Source: Stichopus chloronotus
Lineage: Eukaryota > Echinodermata > Holothuroidea > Aspidochirotida > Stichopodidae
Assembly: GCA_021234535.1 (NCBI GenBank)
Contig: CM037838.1
Span: forward strand, 24,653,969 to 24,717,968
Direction of reading: 5' to 3'
DNA: 64,000 bases
Part shown: piece by piece, positions 39,290 to 50,289 of the stretch
Layout of the letters: the number at the start of each line of letters is the position of its first letter
How positions within the stretch are numbered: the first letter of the stretch is position 1
Translations under genes and position numbers: made by a program
The notes under the pieces: model-generated
The model's database searches: none
Seen by the model: the letters and a program-made list of their open reading frames with translations, nothing else
What the model was told of the DNA's origin: nothing

Positions 39290-39604
39290 GTGAATGGCAG
39301 TGGGGGTGGGTTACTAATCTACTGTTTGCTGTTAATTTTACTGTTTTTCGTTTTTCATCCTTATCTGGTTTTTCTCATTAAAATGTTTGTTTTCTTAGGT
39401 TTAAGGAGGGGGATGCCTGTTGTGGGGGCCGCCAAATGCAGTTTGAAAGTGGTAAATAAGCAGCTTGTTCTTAATGCTATTTCGGCAAATCAAAATCAGA
39501 ATCTTGCAATCGTCGTTTTGTTCTTATATTTCTTTTTGTTGTTTCGCAACAGTTTCTTAAAATTAGCTGATTTTCTGAAGGCACTAGTCATCATCGAGAC
39601 ATAA
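39290..39604 (+). other. Open frame with hydrophobic segments, probably not a gene
   Basis: 105 codons counting the stop, opened by GTG, with two hydrophobic runs that could mimic membrane spans. No ATG at the start, no splice context and AT/T-rich sequence that favours Phe/Leu/Val codons. I would not call a gene on this. Confidence 0.08.
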
Positions 39605-40718
39605 TACAAGATCACAGTACGAATAAAGAATAATGGCAATATCTTAAAGTTTTAATTTGAAACCTTTCAAAGCCATACTGTACTTTTTTATTCTTGTGAA
39701 AGTGAGTACAAAATACCCCCTTCAAGTTTAGCAGTCAACAACAGCTTTTTGCATATTCATTTTGCTATCAGTTTATACCAAATAGTGATAAAGGGTGTAT
39801 CATATATTTCATGGAAAATTGACATTAATTTCAATCAACCATCACAACCAAAATACATAACCATGTATAATACTGGAGAAAATTAAATTAATTCATGTAA
39901 AATTTAAAACTAACTCTTTAAACGGGCTGGTTTCGTTGTTAGTATCAACGAAAATACTCCTTCCTCAATCATTATCCTTAATGGTTTCCAATGACCTAGG
40001 CATGACAAACAAGTAGACTGCATGCTCTGAATCAAAGACACCAAACTAGCGTATTACACGTTGACTACCGTAAGAAAAATATGGCACACAAAGCTACATC
40101 ACAGCCACCAGGCAGGACCAATCCACGCTGCCATACCAAACCATGCTTGGCGAGGAGATTGAAAATAATAGAAACTTGATTTTGGACACAAACAGGCGAA
40201 TTTCATTTCGCATTTTCTCCACGGTTTCGTAATCAATTCTCACCAAATTCATGGACGACCTTTACAACAAGTGTAAAATCTAAATGAGATTAGTTAATTT
40301 TCGATTTTTTGCCTTATTCCAGAGAAATTGGCCATTTTCCGAAAGGGTCCATTTCGGACGCCCAACCGGTTCAGGAAAACGCCATTTTACCGAATTTCGC
40401 TTAAAAAGTACAACTTTTGTGCACGAAAGACCCTTCTAACTGTGTGCAAAATTTCAAGAGGTAACTCCAAAATCCCTAGGAGGAGTAGGCTTTTTGGAGA
40501 AAAAAATGGAGAATGATCACTAGCGAGAAAACTAAATCACCGATCCCCACCAAATTTTACAGACGCACGCCGCCGTACACGGTGCACCTGTCCACCAAAT
40601 TTCAGCTCCGTAGCTAAGTTTCTGTAAAGACCGAGAAATCGCCGTTGAAAGGGCCCCGAATGCACTAATCGGTACGTATGACGGCATGACTACACAAACT
40701 GCTCTGGGGGTTTCATTA

Positions 40719-40748
40719 CTTCGACTGAACTTCGTTCAAGTCGAAGTA
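40719..40748. repeat. 30-bp hairpin-forming palindrome
   Basis: ACTTCGACTGAAC..GTTCAAGTCGAAGT forms a stem of about 13 bp with one bulge and a 3-base loop. It lies just downstream of a 500-bp stretch (40180-40700) that reads like a dispersed repeat. Confidence 0.7.
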
Positions 40749-40785
40749 AAAATGAATTGAAGTGACCTACACAGTGTACAACAAG

Positions 40786-41393
40786 AACACCTACTGTAGA
40801 ATGAAACCCATCCATTAGAGAATGACGCATCCCTAGCTACAGTATTGGTGCAACTGTAATTACTTCAAACCTGTTTTATTGAAAGCAAATGATATAATTC
40901 CTCATACATAGTATTTTGCAGATGAAGCCTGTCACATACACCTCTGGTTCTTTGGTAAAGTTTCTCCACTTTTACCATATAAGCTTTGCCTATCCTAATT
41001 TGAAATGACACTTCAACAAAACTTCCCAGATACACCTCAGAATACCACCATGCCGTCTCCAAAATGATGATCCACCAGATAGACTTACAAGTTTACATGG
41101 TACGTATACATCATGGCTAATGTTGCTTATTTGACTTTGCTTACGACTCCACAAAAGTTACAATGTGTCAATTCAGGTGCATAAAAATACTTAATTCTAA
41201 CAGCAGAAATCTTGGGTTAACCTTGTGCACGATTTTGAAATGAAAAGGGACAGCACAGAAAATAGTTTACATATAATTTCATTTGTGACGCACTGCTTAT
41301 AATCAAACGCAACCTAAATGAGTGTTTCGGACTTTACCAACTTTATAATCATCGATCACATCCCTAGGCCTAGGTGCGTCATTCTAGGTGCAA
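40786..41393. mobile_element. TIR element 'GGCACCTAGAATGAC', copy 2, without the nested MITE
   Basis: Begins AACACCTACTGTAGAATGA and ends GTGCGTCATTCTAGGTGCAA. Collinear with 37633-38393 through TTTTATTGAAAGCA, GTCTCCAAAATGATGATCCA, AGTTACAATGTGTCAATT and the final ATCATCGATCAC. The position of the mariner MITE in copy 1 is uninterrupted here (near CCATATAAGCTTTG). The minus frame at 40865-41062 is part of this repeat. Confidence 0.7.
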
Positions 41394-41798
41394 CCATATG
41401 CCGTTAGGTCAGTGCGTAGACCTCCTAGTCCTATCAGTTAGCCTACGTTAGGCTAAGCCGAACTAAGAAATTATGTATAACGGGTAGCCTACATTTACAC
41501 TCACATTCTGAATAGATCAAAGTGGTGGCAACTAACTGTATTATTATCACTAGCCTGGGTTATTTGAAAGGAATAAGCCTGAATTTGTTGGCCAACGAAA
41601 TATCAGCTTGCATTTACCGATAAACTGAAGTTTATGCGAGCTGACACATCCCGAGTTACTCGTCGTACCCGCACCCCACAACAATTTGTCCGTAAGCGCA
41701 GTGCATGCACAATGGCATATCCGCATGAGTACGTGTACTGTACGTCCTGGCCGTATGGCAAAGCCATTTTAACATTTACCCCCTATTTCCACTTAAGT

Positions 41799-41931
41799 GA
41801 AATACATTCCACTTAAGTGGAATCCAATTTCGCTTAAGTAAAATTGTATTCCACTTAAGTGCAATTGTATTTTACTTAAGTAAAATTTAATTCCACTTAA
41901 GTGGAATACAATTCCACTTAAGTGAAATTGC
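41799..41931. repeat. Left palindrome array (7 units)
   Basis: Seven CTTAAG cores in about 130 bp, most as CACTTAAGTG with TTCC/GGAA extensions, separated by ATACATT, ATTGTAT or CAATT spacers. Spacing is about 21 bp. Confidence 0.9.
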
Positions 41932-42255
41932 CCACATATTTAATTCACCTTTGGAGGCAAAATGTGATTGGCTGGCTTGCATATATGGCGCGAAACTTCG
42001 TGTGTACGTACGTACGTGATCAACGAGATTCTGCAATGCAACTTTCAACAGTTCGTAACTTTTACTTTCCAAGAAGTGTCTAATTCTGTTTATGTTGTCC
42101 AGACATGAAACGAGTCTCCTCTGTTGGACTTCATATTGGTCATTGCCCTGGATGATTGTGGAAGTAACATTTTGGATTGTTCTTCTGACAGTGGACAATA
42201 TTTCATCGCAATCCAAAACTGAGAGGTGTGTCTGATTTTCAACCTCTGCCGCCAT
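41887..42255 (-). CDS. Uncharacterised reading frame inside the palindrome element, possibly a captured exon
   Basis: ATG at 42255 in a strong context (CACATGGCGG) opens a frame of about 122 codons. The first 80 residues look like real protein (MAAEVENQTHLSVLDCDE, helix-rich, KSYELLKVALQNLVDH). The last dozen codons run into the left palindrome array, so that end is not original. A potential donor (CAC|GTACGT) follows the helix-rich part. I do not recognise the family. It could be an element gene, a host exon carried by the element, or a host first exon flanked by element ends. Confidence 0.4.
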   Translation of the reverse strand: MAAEVENQTHLSVLDCDEILSTVRRTIQNVTSTIIQGNDQYEVQQRRLVSCLDNINRIRHFLESKSYELLKVALQNLVDHVRTYTRSFAPYMQASQSHFASKGELNMWAISLKWNCIPLKWN

Positions 42256-42404
42256 GTGATTATGAATGCAACTTTATATGTAACAAGGTGCCTGTACTGT
42301 ATGCACTATGCATGCCGTTCGTATCGTGAACTACGGCTGCCATACGTATGTCACACAACGTGTGTTCAAAGGTGGCTGCATCATTTTATCAGTTACGCTT
42401 CAGT

Positions 42405-42862
42405 AATTCCACTTAAGTGAAAATGTATTCCACTTAAGTGGAATTGTATTCCACTTAAGTGGAATTGGGCCCACAGGCAATGTATTTTACTTAAGTGGAA
42501 TCGTATTCCACTTAAGTGGAATCGTATTCCACTTAAGTAAAATTGTATTCCACTTAAGTAAAATTGTATTCCACTTAAGTAAAATTGTATTCCACTTAAG
42601 TAAAATTGTATTTCACTTAAGTGGAATTGTATTTCACTTAAGCAGACTGCTTGCCTATTCCACTTAAGTGGAACTCAATTCCACTTAAGTAAAATTGTAT
42701 TCCACTTAAGTAGAATTGGATTTTATTTAAGTGGAATACATTTACACTTAAGTAAAATACCGCATCTGCATTCCACTTAAGTGTAATACATTCTACTTAA
42801 GTGGAATTCCACTTAAGTGGAATACAATTCCACTTAAGTGGAATGTATTTCACTTAAGTGGA
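42405..42862. repeat. Right palindrome array (about 20 units)
   Basis: About twenty CTTAAG cores. The central part is a regular 21-bp repeat (TGTATTCCACTTAAGTAAAAT). Short unique interruptions occur at about 42466-42485 and 42640-42660, and a decayed core (TATTTAAGTGG) near 42724. Confidence 0.92.
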
Positions 42863-42989
42863 AATAGGGGGTAAATGTTAAAACGGCTTGCCATATGGCC
42901 GCGCCTGCAGCATGCTGTGCAGGTCTGGATCGGATAGCTGAATTATTATAGAAAGTCAAGTAGTGCCATCTATATAGATATTTTCAATT

Positions 42990-43270
42990 TGTAATAACAG
43001 ATTAATAATTTGAAAAAAAACATATATTGAACCCATATAGACCCCCATATATGGGTCCCGCCTATACCCCATGTAAGCATGTATTGAAACCTTTGGTTCG
43101 TAATATTTAGGACACATGGCCCCCATGTCCAGCCCACATACAATCTCATATTGGCCTCACGTAACCCCCACGACACATGGAGCTGAGTCCCAGATGGGAA
43201 TCCCACCTTGGCCCCATATAGCGCACCATATTTGCCCCATGTAGGACCCACATCTCATTGTTGGCTGGGT
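42990..43270 (-). repeat. Repeat of 'TACATGGGGCAAATATGG' phrases
   Basis: On the minus strand, phrases such as GGGTCCTACATGGGGC, TATATGGGGCC, CATGGGGGCCATG and CCATATATGGGGG recur irregularly. The 93-codon minus frame is repeat-derived (Gly/Trp-rich). Confidence 0.55.
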
Positions 43271-43889
43271 TGGTGATTTTTCTATTTGGATTCCTGTTGT
43301 CTGATTCAGGTATCGTCCACTTTAAGTTGCTCTGTACAGTGGGCTGCTGAGCTGGGCAGGTCCCTCAGCCCTCCCAGCCAGCTTTGGGGTGTGGGGAATA
43401 TTACACTCTCGTCTGTCGGATAGGGACGCTGAATGGTGGTCGCGCGGAGCAGGTGGGTTTGAATGGGATTGTTGGTTCACCCCTGCCTCGTTTACCTCTG
43501 AACAGTGATCGAAAAGAGTGGGCGAATTTCGCCGGTGTTCATCCACGATCAACATGATGTAGGACCTTCGATGAGTCTTCAGACTTTCTGATCTTCAAAT
43601 TCTACACTAAAATATAAAAAATACGGTTAATGGCGATTTCGTTGAGCAAGGGTGTATAAGGGGAAATTTAACCCTCATTACAAAGGTCTACAAATGTGTT
43701 ATTAAATCGAGACGTTGTAAAACCAAACAGTTTTTTTTTTTTTTCAAAATAGAAGGGAAATGTTATCTCTTATCCACTGATATCAGTTTTATACAATTAA
43801 ACTTCGTGAATGATTCAGGTTCACTGCAAATATAAGACGAACCAGTTGCAGCTCTACATATAAGTGCATGTCAGGATTATTTAAGCGAA

Positions 43890-44273
43890 ATGATAAAATG
43901 GCAAGTTTGGGAACACCTACGCACATGTTATCTATGGGACGTAAAAAAAAAATGCGATTTGCTGTCTAACTGGGGCACACTTGGACTGAATTTGCGATTT
44001 TTAGAAGATTTTTGTGCTACAAATTTCTTGAAGCTTGAAGCTGTTGGTCTTATGCAATGTTTAGAAGAAGAAATCGCAAAAACTTATGCAAGAAGTATGT
44101 TATACCTAGCCTCATTTAAATTAAACGTGACATGGAATTTACCGCCCGCATCAGTAACAATTTGTACCCTAATTTGCACCAATTACAGAACCAATAATTA
44201 CTCCAACTTATCAAGTACATGTAGTTCGTTTAGGATCAGATTGTTCAGGGTATCCCGAACCGGCAAGTTGTAG
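43890..44273 (+). CDS. Orphan open frame, 127 codons, low support
   Basis: ATG-initiated, with an initial stretch of protein-like composition (LGLNLRFLEDFCATNFLKLE, CLEEEIAKTYARSMLYLAS) and a Thr/Ser/Asn-rich end. No homology recognised, no promoter or splice context. Chance is a real possibility in 64 kb. Confidence 0.15.
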   Translation: MIKWQVWEHLRTCYLWDVKKKCDLLSNWGTLGLNLRFLEDFCATNFLKLEAVGLMQCLEEEIAKTYARSMLYLASFKLNVTWNLPPASVTICTLICTNYRTNNYSNLSSTCSSFRIRLFRVSRTGKL

Positions 44274-44657
44274 CCTAAGTTTAGCGAGCAATCAATTGAC
44301 ACTTTAATTAGGCCCAGAACGTAAAATCTACTACTGAGGGAATCTACTACATTTTCAATGTGACACATCTTTTTATAATGTTGTTTTATTCTAATTAGCA
44401 CTGTAGCCTAATAAGTACTTTCAGTAATTCTGTAGATCAGTATTATTTTATACAATCTGCTCATAGTTATTTGAATTTGTTGAATTTGTTTTGAATTTGT
44501 TGGTTCTTATGGCCAAGCTAAACTAGTTTATGCAAAAGCCGCATTAGTAGTGGCGCAGTTTATTTCCTCTCTTGAGTAAATCTTCAAAAGTCCGCTGTGA
44601 ACGAGCTATACAAAGGCAACAGGTCGTCTCATCAGGTCGCATGGAATCGAGAATTCG

Positions 44658-44693
44658 TTACGTCACTTCCGCATTTTAGTTTACTCCTATTGG
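44658..44693. promoter_or_regulatory. Promoter-like cluster: ETS/CRE composite and inverted CCAAT box
   Basis: On the minus strand CGGAAGTGACGTAA joins an ETS site (CGGAAGT) to a CRE-like TGACGTAA, a composite known from animal housekeeping promoters. An inverted CCAAT (ATTGG) lies 24 bases away. Local GC is higher than the flanks. No gene can be tied to it; an ATG in AAGATGG context at 44819 (plus) opens only 30 codons. Confidence 0.3.
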
Positions 44694-47600
44694 TCACCGC
44701 GAATCGGCGTTGTCACTAAGAGCTTAAACTTGCACACGCAAGAAACGTAAACACAGTACACTCGGAATATGAGATTCAATAATCCTAGAAAAGCAAAGAT
44801 TCCCAACAGTTTTTCCAAGATGGTTACCCGTTTGAGACCGCCTCCTTGGGGGATGAAAAGTGTGGGGAAGGGGAGGGGTGAAGACGGTTGGAAACTTAAA
44901 CTATTTAAGTGAGGATGAACAATGTAAATTTTTAATGGGAACCCCTTGTCACCTGCATCAGTAACAAAATAGATTTCGACCTTTTATGAAATAACGTAGT
45001 TCCTAGTAGTGGAAATGACGTACTTGTAAAGGTCGTGTGACATTAAAGAAAACGCATTTTGGGGTATTGAGTATATTAATCATTGAAATAGTTAAAAATA
45101 GCCATATCGACAAAAGTAAAAACAAAAAATTTCGTACATTTGCGGTACTTTTATGCAACGATTTTTTTTTTTTCACGTGGAAACGGTTTGAATAATAACA
45201 GATGGTGCGATAGTTAAGTCCTTCTTCTAGAATACCTTGTCCAGGTGTTGCAAGGGTTTATCCTCTATGTTAGTTGGGAGCTAGAGGAGTAGTTTTCTGT
45301 GAGTTTAATTGTATATACGGTAGTTCTTACTGTTTTTTAGAAATGCCTCTAGTGGTTTTGGTAAATGACTGTCCCTTATAGTTATAGCACAAGAGCTGTC
45401 TGCGTGGAACTAAACAAAGGTTCTCTTTGAAATTTCACCCCCGCCCTACCCCCGCCTCCTCCCCCCCCCCCCCTTGGGGGGAGGTAAAATTGGTTTCGTT
45501 ATTTACAGAGGCGTACATAACGGAATACTTTCCCTTTAATGAATCCTTCAAAGAGGGTATGTGGATGGGCTTAGCTTTTGTCAAAGTACTGATAGATTTT
45601 AGTAGATTTTTGTAGATATGGTACCTAGAGAGTAAGCCATGAGTGACAAGCGGAGTCTTTAGAGTTAGTATATCAGATCCAGGTGGTCGCCAACCTCATA
45701 GTTAGATATTTCTGCTACAACTGTGAGAAGATGATAAATTTCATTTAATCTTCACCGTGCACTTCAGGTTTTCGAATTCTGTGTATAGCTGTTGGATTAT
45801 GCAGTAGGATGTCTTTTCTGAAACAAAGCCATTTAGGGTAACCTATATATATTGGGTAAATCTATTTTTTTTTTTCGTTTATACGCAAGAAAATATCATT
45901 TGATCAGAGGTCTACCCAAGATTTAAATGATTTAAAGGGTGATTAAATGGCGTCTGCTATTTTTCCAGTATTTTAACCTTATGTGTTTCATTGGAACAAG
46001 AGCGATGAACGGTGTAATGTGTAACAACAAATTGATAATTGTTTTAACAGAATATTTTTTATAACAAATTGGCGATTTTAATCACGAATTAATGATTTTT
46101 TAATAACAGCTTAATAATTATCAAGGACGGATTTGTAACTTGTAATATCAAATTAGTAACTTGCAATAAAGAATAAATAATTTGTAATCACATAGTGATA
46201 GTTTTTTTACTTGCATGGCACGTGTAGGTTTATCGTAGATAAATGATCAAGAGACAGTGTTCGGCTAACAATGCTTTTCAGCTGATCAGTCATCGGCAAG
46301 TTGAGAAACGAAAGATGAGTTTCAAACGAGACGGATGTTAGTCATGTTTCATTTTCGATAACCCTGAATACCGCTGAAGCATAACATCAATTTGGAGTGG
46401 TTCGTTGTGCACCCTTATCCGCTTACATATCCAAGATACGGCACCCTATATGTGTTGACGGAAATGGAAGCAAGTGCTCTATGGAAATGCTCGAAACATT
46501 TTTCATCTTGTACATGTTGTAATGAGTGAAAGTAATATCTGCATAAAGGATAAACGTTTCAAATAAACTATTTGCCGACTCCTGGGATAGTCCCCATTTC
46601 CACCTGCCCACCCCTAAACAAAGAAAGTAGAGGCTCTATACACCCCCATATCTCTTTAAAATGACGTCCACATCAATGAAACAGTACAGAACAAAAATTC
46701 TGTATGCAGAGTAGGCTTTGTAATGGCAATTGATCACAAGTCGTGACGGCATATAGCTGGGGACTCCCCCTCCCCCAATTGAAGTTTTTTTTTTTTTTCG
46801 GGAGAGAGTCGAAAGGGTGAAAGCGCGTCTGTGGGAAGGGGATTTCCTGAGAACTCTCAGCGCCAATCATCAGACGGTAGTCTCTCCGCTTAGATAATCT
46901 TCCCACAATTTTAGCTATCATGTAGGTAATGGTGGGCACCACATGCGTCCGCCTCCCCCGGGGTACTAATATGTATATGATGAGCATCATAAACTTACAC
47001 AGACTTACAGCTATCGTGCTTTTGTCAGTTTCTCCTCAATAGGTTGAGATGATCCTGTTTTTACATGCGTGGAGGAGTGCTGACTGGAAGTTTTCGATTA
47101 TTACGGTTGAACTGCCAATAAACGGAAAATGAAAATATTAACACTACGAGGGGAAAAAAGTAAAGTAACTACACAGACGCCACCGTCTTAATTTTACCGA
47201 TTGAGGAAATACCGTGGTCGTAAAAAAGAGAAGAAAAAACACTTGAAAAGCTTACTGGAAGTGTTCTGTACTTTGGTCATGATATTTGGAAATAATTCTG
47301 CCTATTTAAATGCATATGTGACATTTAGTTCTGATAATCGTGGGGGCATACATACATTCAAGCAAAGGGATAATGATCTCATAGCAATGACTGTCAAATC
47401 TGTTTGTTTTCATTCTAACATTAAAGTTGACATGACATTCCCTATTATTTAATTGCTCTTGAAACTTCCTCATTATAACTGTATCATATAGTTTTATAGT
47501 TCAATAGGTATCAAGGCAGGTGACTGCAGTCACTGTCCACCGTTCTGTAACAAATATTCGAAAATGAAATGAAGTTCATATTTGCGATAATAACGACACC

Positions 47601-48080
47601 CACCTTTTAGCATTTCATCCACCCTTGATTCACCAGTCTCCGATTAATGTTTCACTGCGTAACCTCTCGTGCAGGTCCCTCGGAGCAGCTCCATGCTTGG
47701 GTAAATTTCATCAGCCATCAACAACTTGATCATTTACCAGACAACTATAATTGGTGACAGTCAATCAACAGTGTTGATTGCCTCATCCACTTCACATCTG
47801 TCTGTAAAGGTTGATTAACCTGTGTCACTTAACACGTGCACGTCTCAGAGGTTCATTCGCATATATGTGGTACAAATTTGAGTTGAGTTTGTCAAAGAAT
47901 TTGAACTATGATTTTTTTGACAAAAGAATTATAAACGTCGGTGAAAAACAGTTAAAAAAGTATAATGGTGAATGTAGGACTGTAACGCATAACGAGGCCG
48001 GCATTTGCAATTTCATTCAGCAAATGGAATTATACATTCTAATAAGAAGCTAAGGAGAGCTGAGTTGGCTAGAAAGCGTA

Positions 48081-48468
48081 AAGAAGCTTATTGAATTATT
48101 TCGTGACAAAATTTCCTACATTTCCAAAAACCTGTCAATTGTCCTTCACATACTACTGACAAATGGCCAAACTAAGAGGACTGCTCACATGTCACATGCA
48201 AAAGAAACATTAATGAGTGAGCTTAAATTAATGATAGAATTTGGATTCTGAAAATTCGTGATCAGACACTTTTCACATTAGTACTTATCTACCCATATGC
48301 ACACAGCCAGTACAAACCAGTGTCAAACATTTGAAACTTTTGACAGTTTTCATAACAATTTGATATGAAACTTGACTATTTATGCTAATAAGAAGCATTG
48401 TCAAGTGCTTGACAATGCTCCTAATTTAAAATCCTCACAAACTTATAGATAGTAACTCGATGAGCCAT
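48081..48468 (+). mobile_element. MITE family C copy, about 390 bp
   Basis: Left end TAAAGAAGCTTATTGAATT, right end AACTCGATGAGCCATTCAA, matching the inverted ends of the 61.7-kb copy with drift. Shared body: GACAAATGGCCAAACTAAGAG, CATTAATGAGTGAG, TTTTCACATTAG, CATATGCACACAGCCAG, TTTTGACAGTTTTCATAA. Confidence 0.7.
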
Positions 48469-48485
48469 TCAAAACGCTTCTAAAC

Positions 48486-48794
48486 CAGGGATGGCCAACC
48501 TTTTCGAATCAAGGCACCACATTACCACCTTCGGAGGGCCGCACAAGCTGCAAACCTGCTCTCTACTTGTTCTTAGCTTTCTAGACTAGCGGTGTGGCTA
48601 GATGCAAACGTTTGTCAGTGTATGACAATTAGCACAAACTTTTTTGTGTATACTTCTGTACCCCCTTACTTACTTACTTACTTTACTCCCCCTTCTTTTG
48701 TATGCTTTTATCATACGTTTCATATTTGATTTTTTTTACATAAAAGTTCCCCCATCGGTCGCATTTGGACATTGGCCGCAGGTGCCCACCCCTG
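48486..48794. mobile_element. hAT-type MITE, 309 bp
   Basis: Starts CAGGGATGGCCAACC and ends GGCCGCAGGTGCCCACCCCTG read in pieces as the inverted end. It contains GAGGGCCGCAC, a phrase of a hAT family widespread in aquatic animals. Flanked by ttctaaac (48478-48485) and ttcgaaac (48795-48802), a 7/8 match for the 8-bp target duplication. Confidence 0.82.
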
Positions 48795-49315
48795 TTCGAA
48801 ACGTCCTCAAGCCACATTCTCACGGTTTGTTCGATCTTTACTGCTAGCTGCATGTAAAGCTTTTCTTTACACCAAATCAGCCCAAAAGACGTATGTATAG
48901 GGAACTGCGGTAGTAGTGCCCATGTGCCAAGACAATGTAACGTTTATTAATGCCCCCTTCCCCCTCCCTTCCCAATTCTCATTACTCTGTAATGATTTAT
49001 CGTATAGCGTTTGCACTTCGTTAAATGATGAAACATTTAAACATTCTGTTCAACTAATATTAGTCTACGAATACATACCTCTACACATCAGCTTTCCCAT
49101 AGGCCTGGTTCCCCTGCTCCATGGAGCTAGTGCACCATGGTTATCCACTTCATCAAACACCTCCATGTATTCTTTCCTGTTTCATTTTGTTTATTCGAAG
49201 CATTATGTATATTCATGTACATTTTAATTCGGGAGTGTAGGATAGAGCCATTCCAATGCTGTGATCCATAGCGCGCATGTTATGCTCCCGTTCCTTTTCC
49301 TTTTTTTTTTATAAA

Positions 49316-49520
49316 TTAACTGACGGTTTTCACTTTCGAGAGGTAAGTAATATCGACATAATCATCCATTTCAACAAGCAGCTGAGAGATATTCTCTTCC
49401 TTGTCCGACAACGGATGTCTGTCATTTAAAAAATCACGGCGGACAGAATGCGAGATTTCCTCATCACATCTGTTCGATGCTTGACAGGCAAATATCAGAG
49501 CTCCCTCATTACCGATCAAA
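49316..49520 (-). CDS. Candidate terminal exon, minus strand (low support)
   Basis: Reads to a stop at 49316 with an acidic, protein-like C-terminus (HPLSDKEENISQLLVEMDDY). It overlaps a plus-strand candidate; at most one of the two is likely real. Acceptor candidates exist but are weak, and no partner exon is found. Confidence 0.18.
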
Positions 49521-49735
49521 TCACTGGCATGCAGCTACACTATTTAATTTGGCGTAAATTATTGTCGAATTTTTTATTGCGCCAGGCAGATTTTGTACAA
49601 CAGCTGAACGGCTTTTTGACAGATACCTACATATTCGTCTGGATATACGGTAACGTTAATTATAGACGTTATAGAGAGACCTTCCTGGTTCTCCTGTGCA
49701 GCTGGCGTGATCTGAGTTCATGGCATTTAGCCGGT
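49448..49735 (+). CDS. Candidate first exon, plus strand (low support)
   Basis: ATG at 49448 opens 96 codons ending at a near-perfect donor (GCCG|GTGAGTAAG at 49736). The translation (ITGMQLHYLIWRKLLSNFLL..) is hydrophobic and unrecognised. No downstream exon with matching phase was found before the kinase gene at 55684. Confidence 0.18.
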
Positions 49736-50289
49736 GAGTAAGCTGGACATTTCTCGGCATTTGTATACATATGTAGGCCTATACCGTATCCACCCAATTA
49801 AAATGATTGCATGAAGCACAGTTATGTGGTGAATTTATTGAGGAGTCTTTTTTTTTCTGAAGAAGGAAGTTCTCCTTCGTGGTCCCTCCGTCTGATAAGA
49901 CCCCCTTTGGGACCTTCGTGTACCCCACAGGATGTGCATACATCTGTCAGGAGTTCAAGTTAAGTGAGTCCAATGAGTCCTCAAATAGAGTGCACTGCCA
50001 TAACAATGACTATATTATTTCCTACGAACGACCAAATGGGTAAAGGAATTAAGGCCTATTTAACTTGACTCTTTAAATTTAATATTTGCAGGCAGACACT
50101 CTTTCAGTCTGTTTAGACGTCGATCGTTAGCAGTAGACAAATAATAATGAACTGAAAAAGAAAGTTTACACGATACAGGCGGATCGTTCATTGCGGAAAA
50201 GTGAAACACGCATGGGGAAACAGCGACAAACTATGTCCATCTGTACCTGCGATGCGTTGATATGTTGAGGCTGCTATTAGACTATTTAA

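Larger units (their letters stand above)
20851..41748. other. Gene-poor stretch of repeats between the SOUL gene and the palindrome element
   Basis: I see no gene I can support here. Contents recognised are listed separately (MITEs at 23.4, 31.3, 34.1, 37.8 kb; TIR elements at 37.6 and 40.8 kb; microsatellites). Open frames such as 24770-25084 and 30547-30753 lack an ATG start and clear partner exons. Confidence 0.4.
41749..42900. mobile_element. Foldback-like DNA element with palindrome arrays and an internal reading frame, 1.15 kb
   Basis: The two ends are inverted copies over about 75 bp. Both read inward GGCC(G/A)TATGGCAA, then TTTTAACATTTACCCCC, then into CACTTAAGTG palindromes, with one indel and two or three mismatches. 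Inside each end lies an array of TTCCACTTAAGTGGAA-type palindromes. Between the arrays is about 470 bp of non-repetitive DNA with a reading frame of about 120 codons. No transposase domain is recognised, and target duplications are not evident. Confidence 0.78.

Noticed and set aside
42970..43251. 93-codon Gly/Trp-rich minus frame
   Set aside because: It is generated by a repeat with recurring CATGGGGC and TATGGGG phrases.
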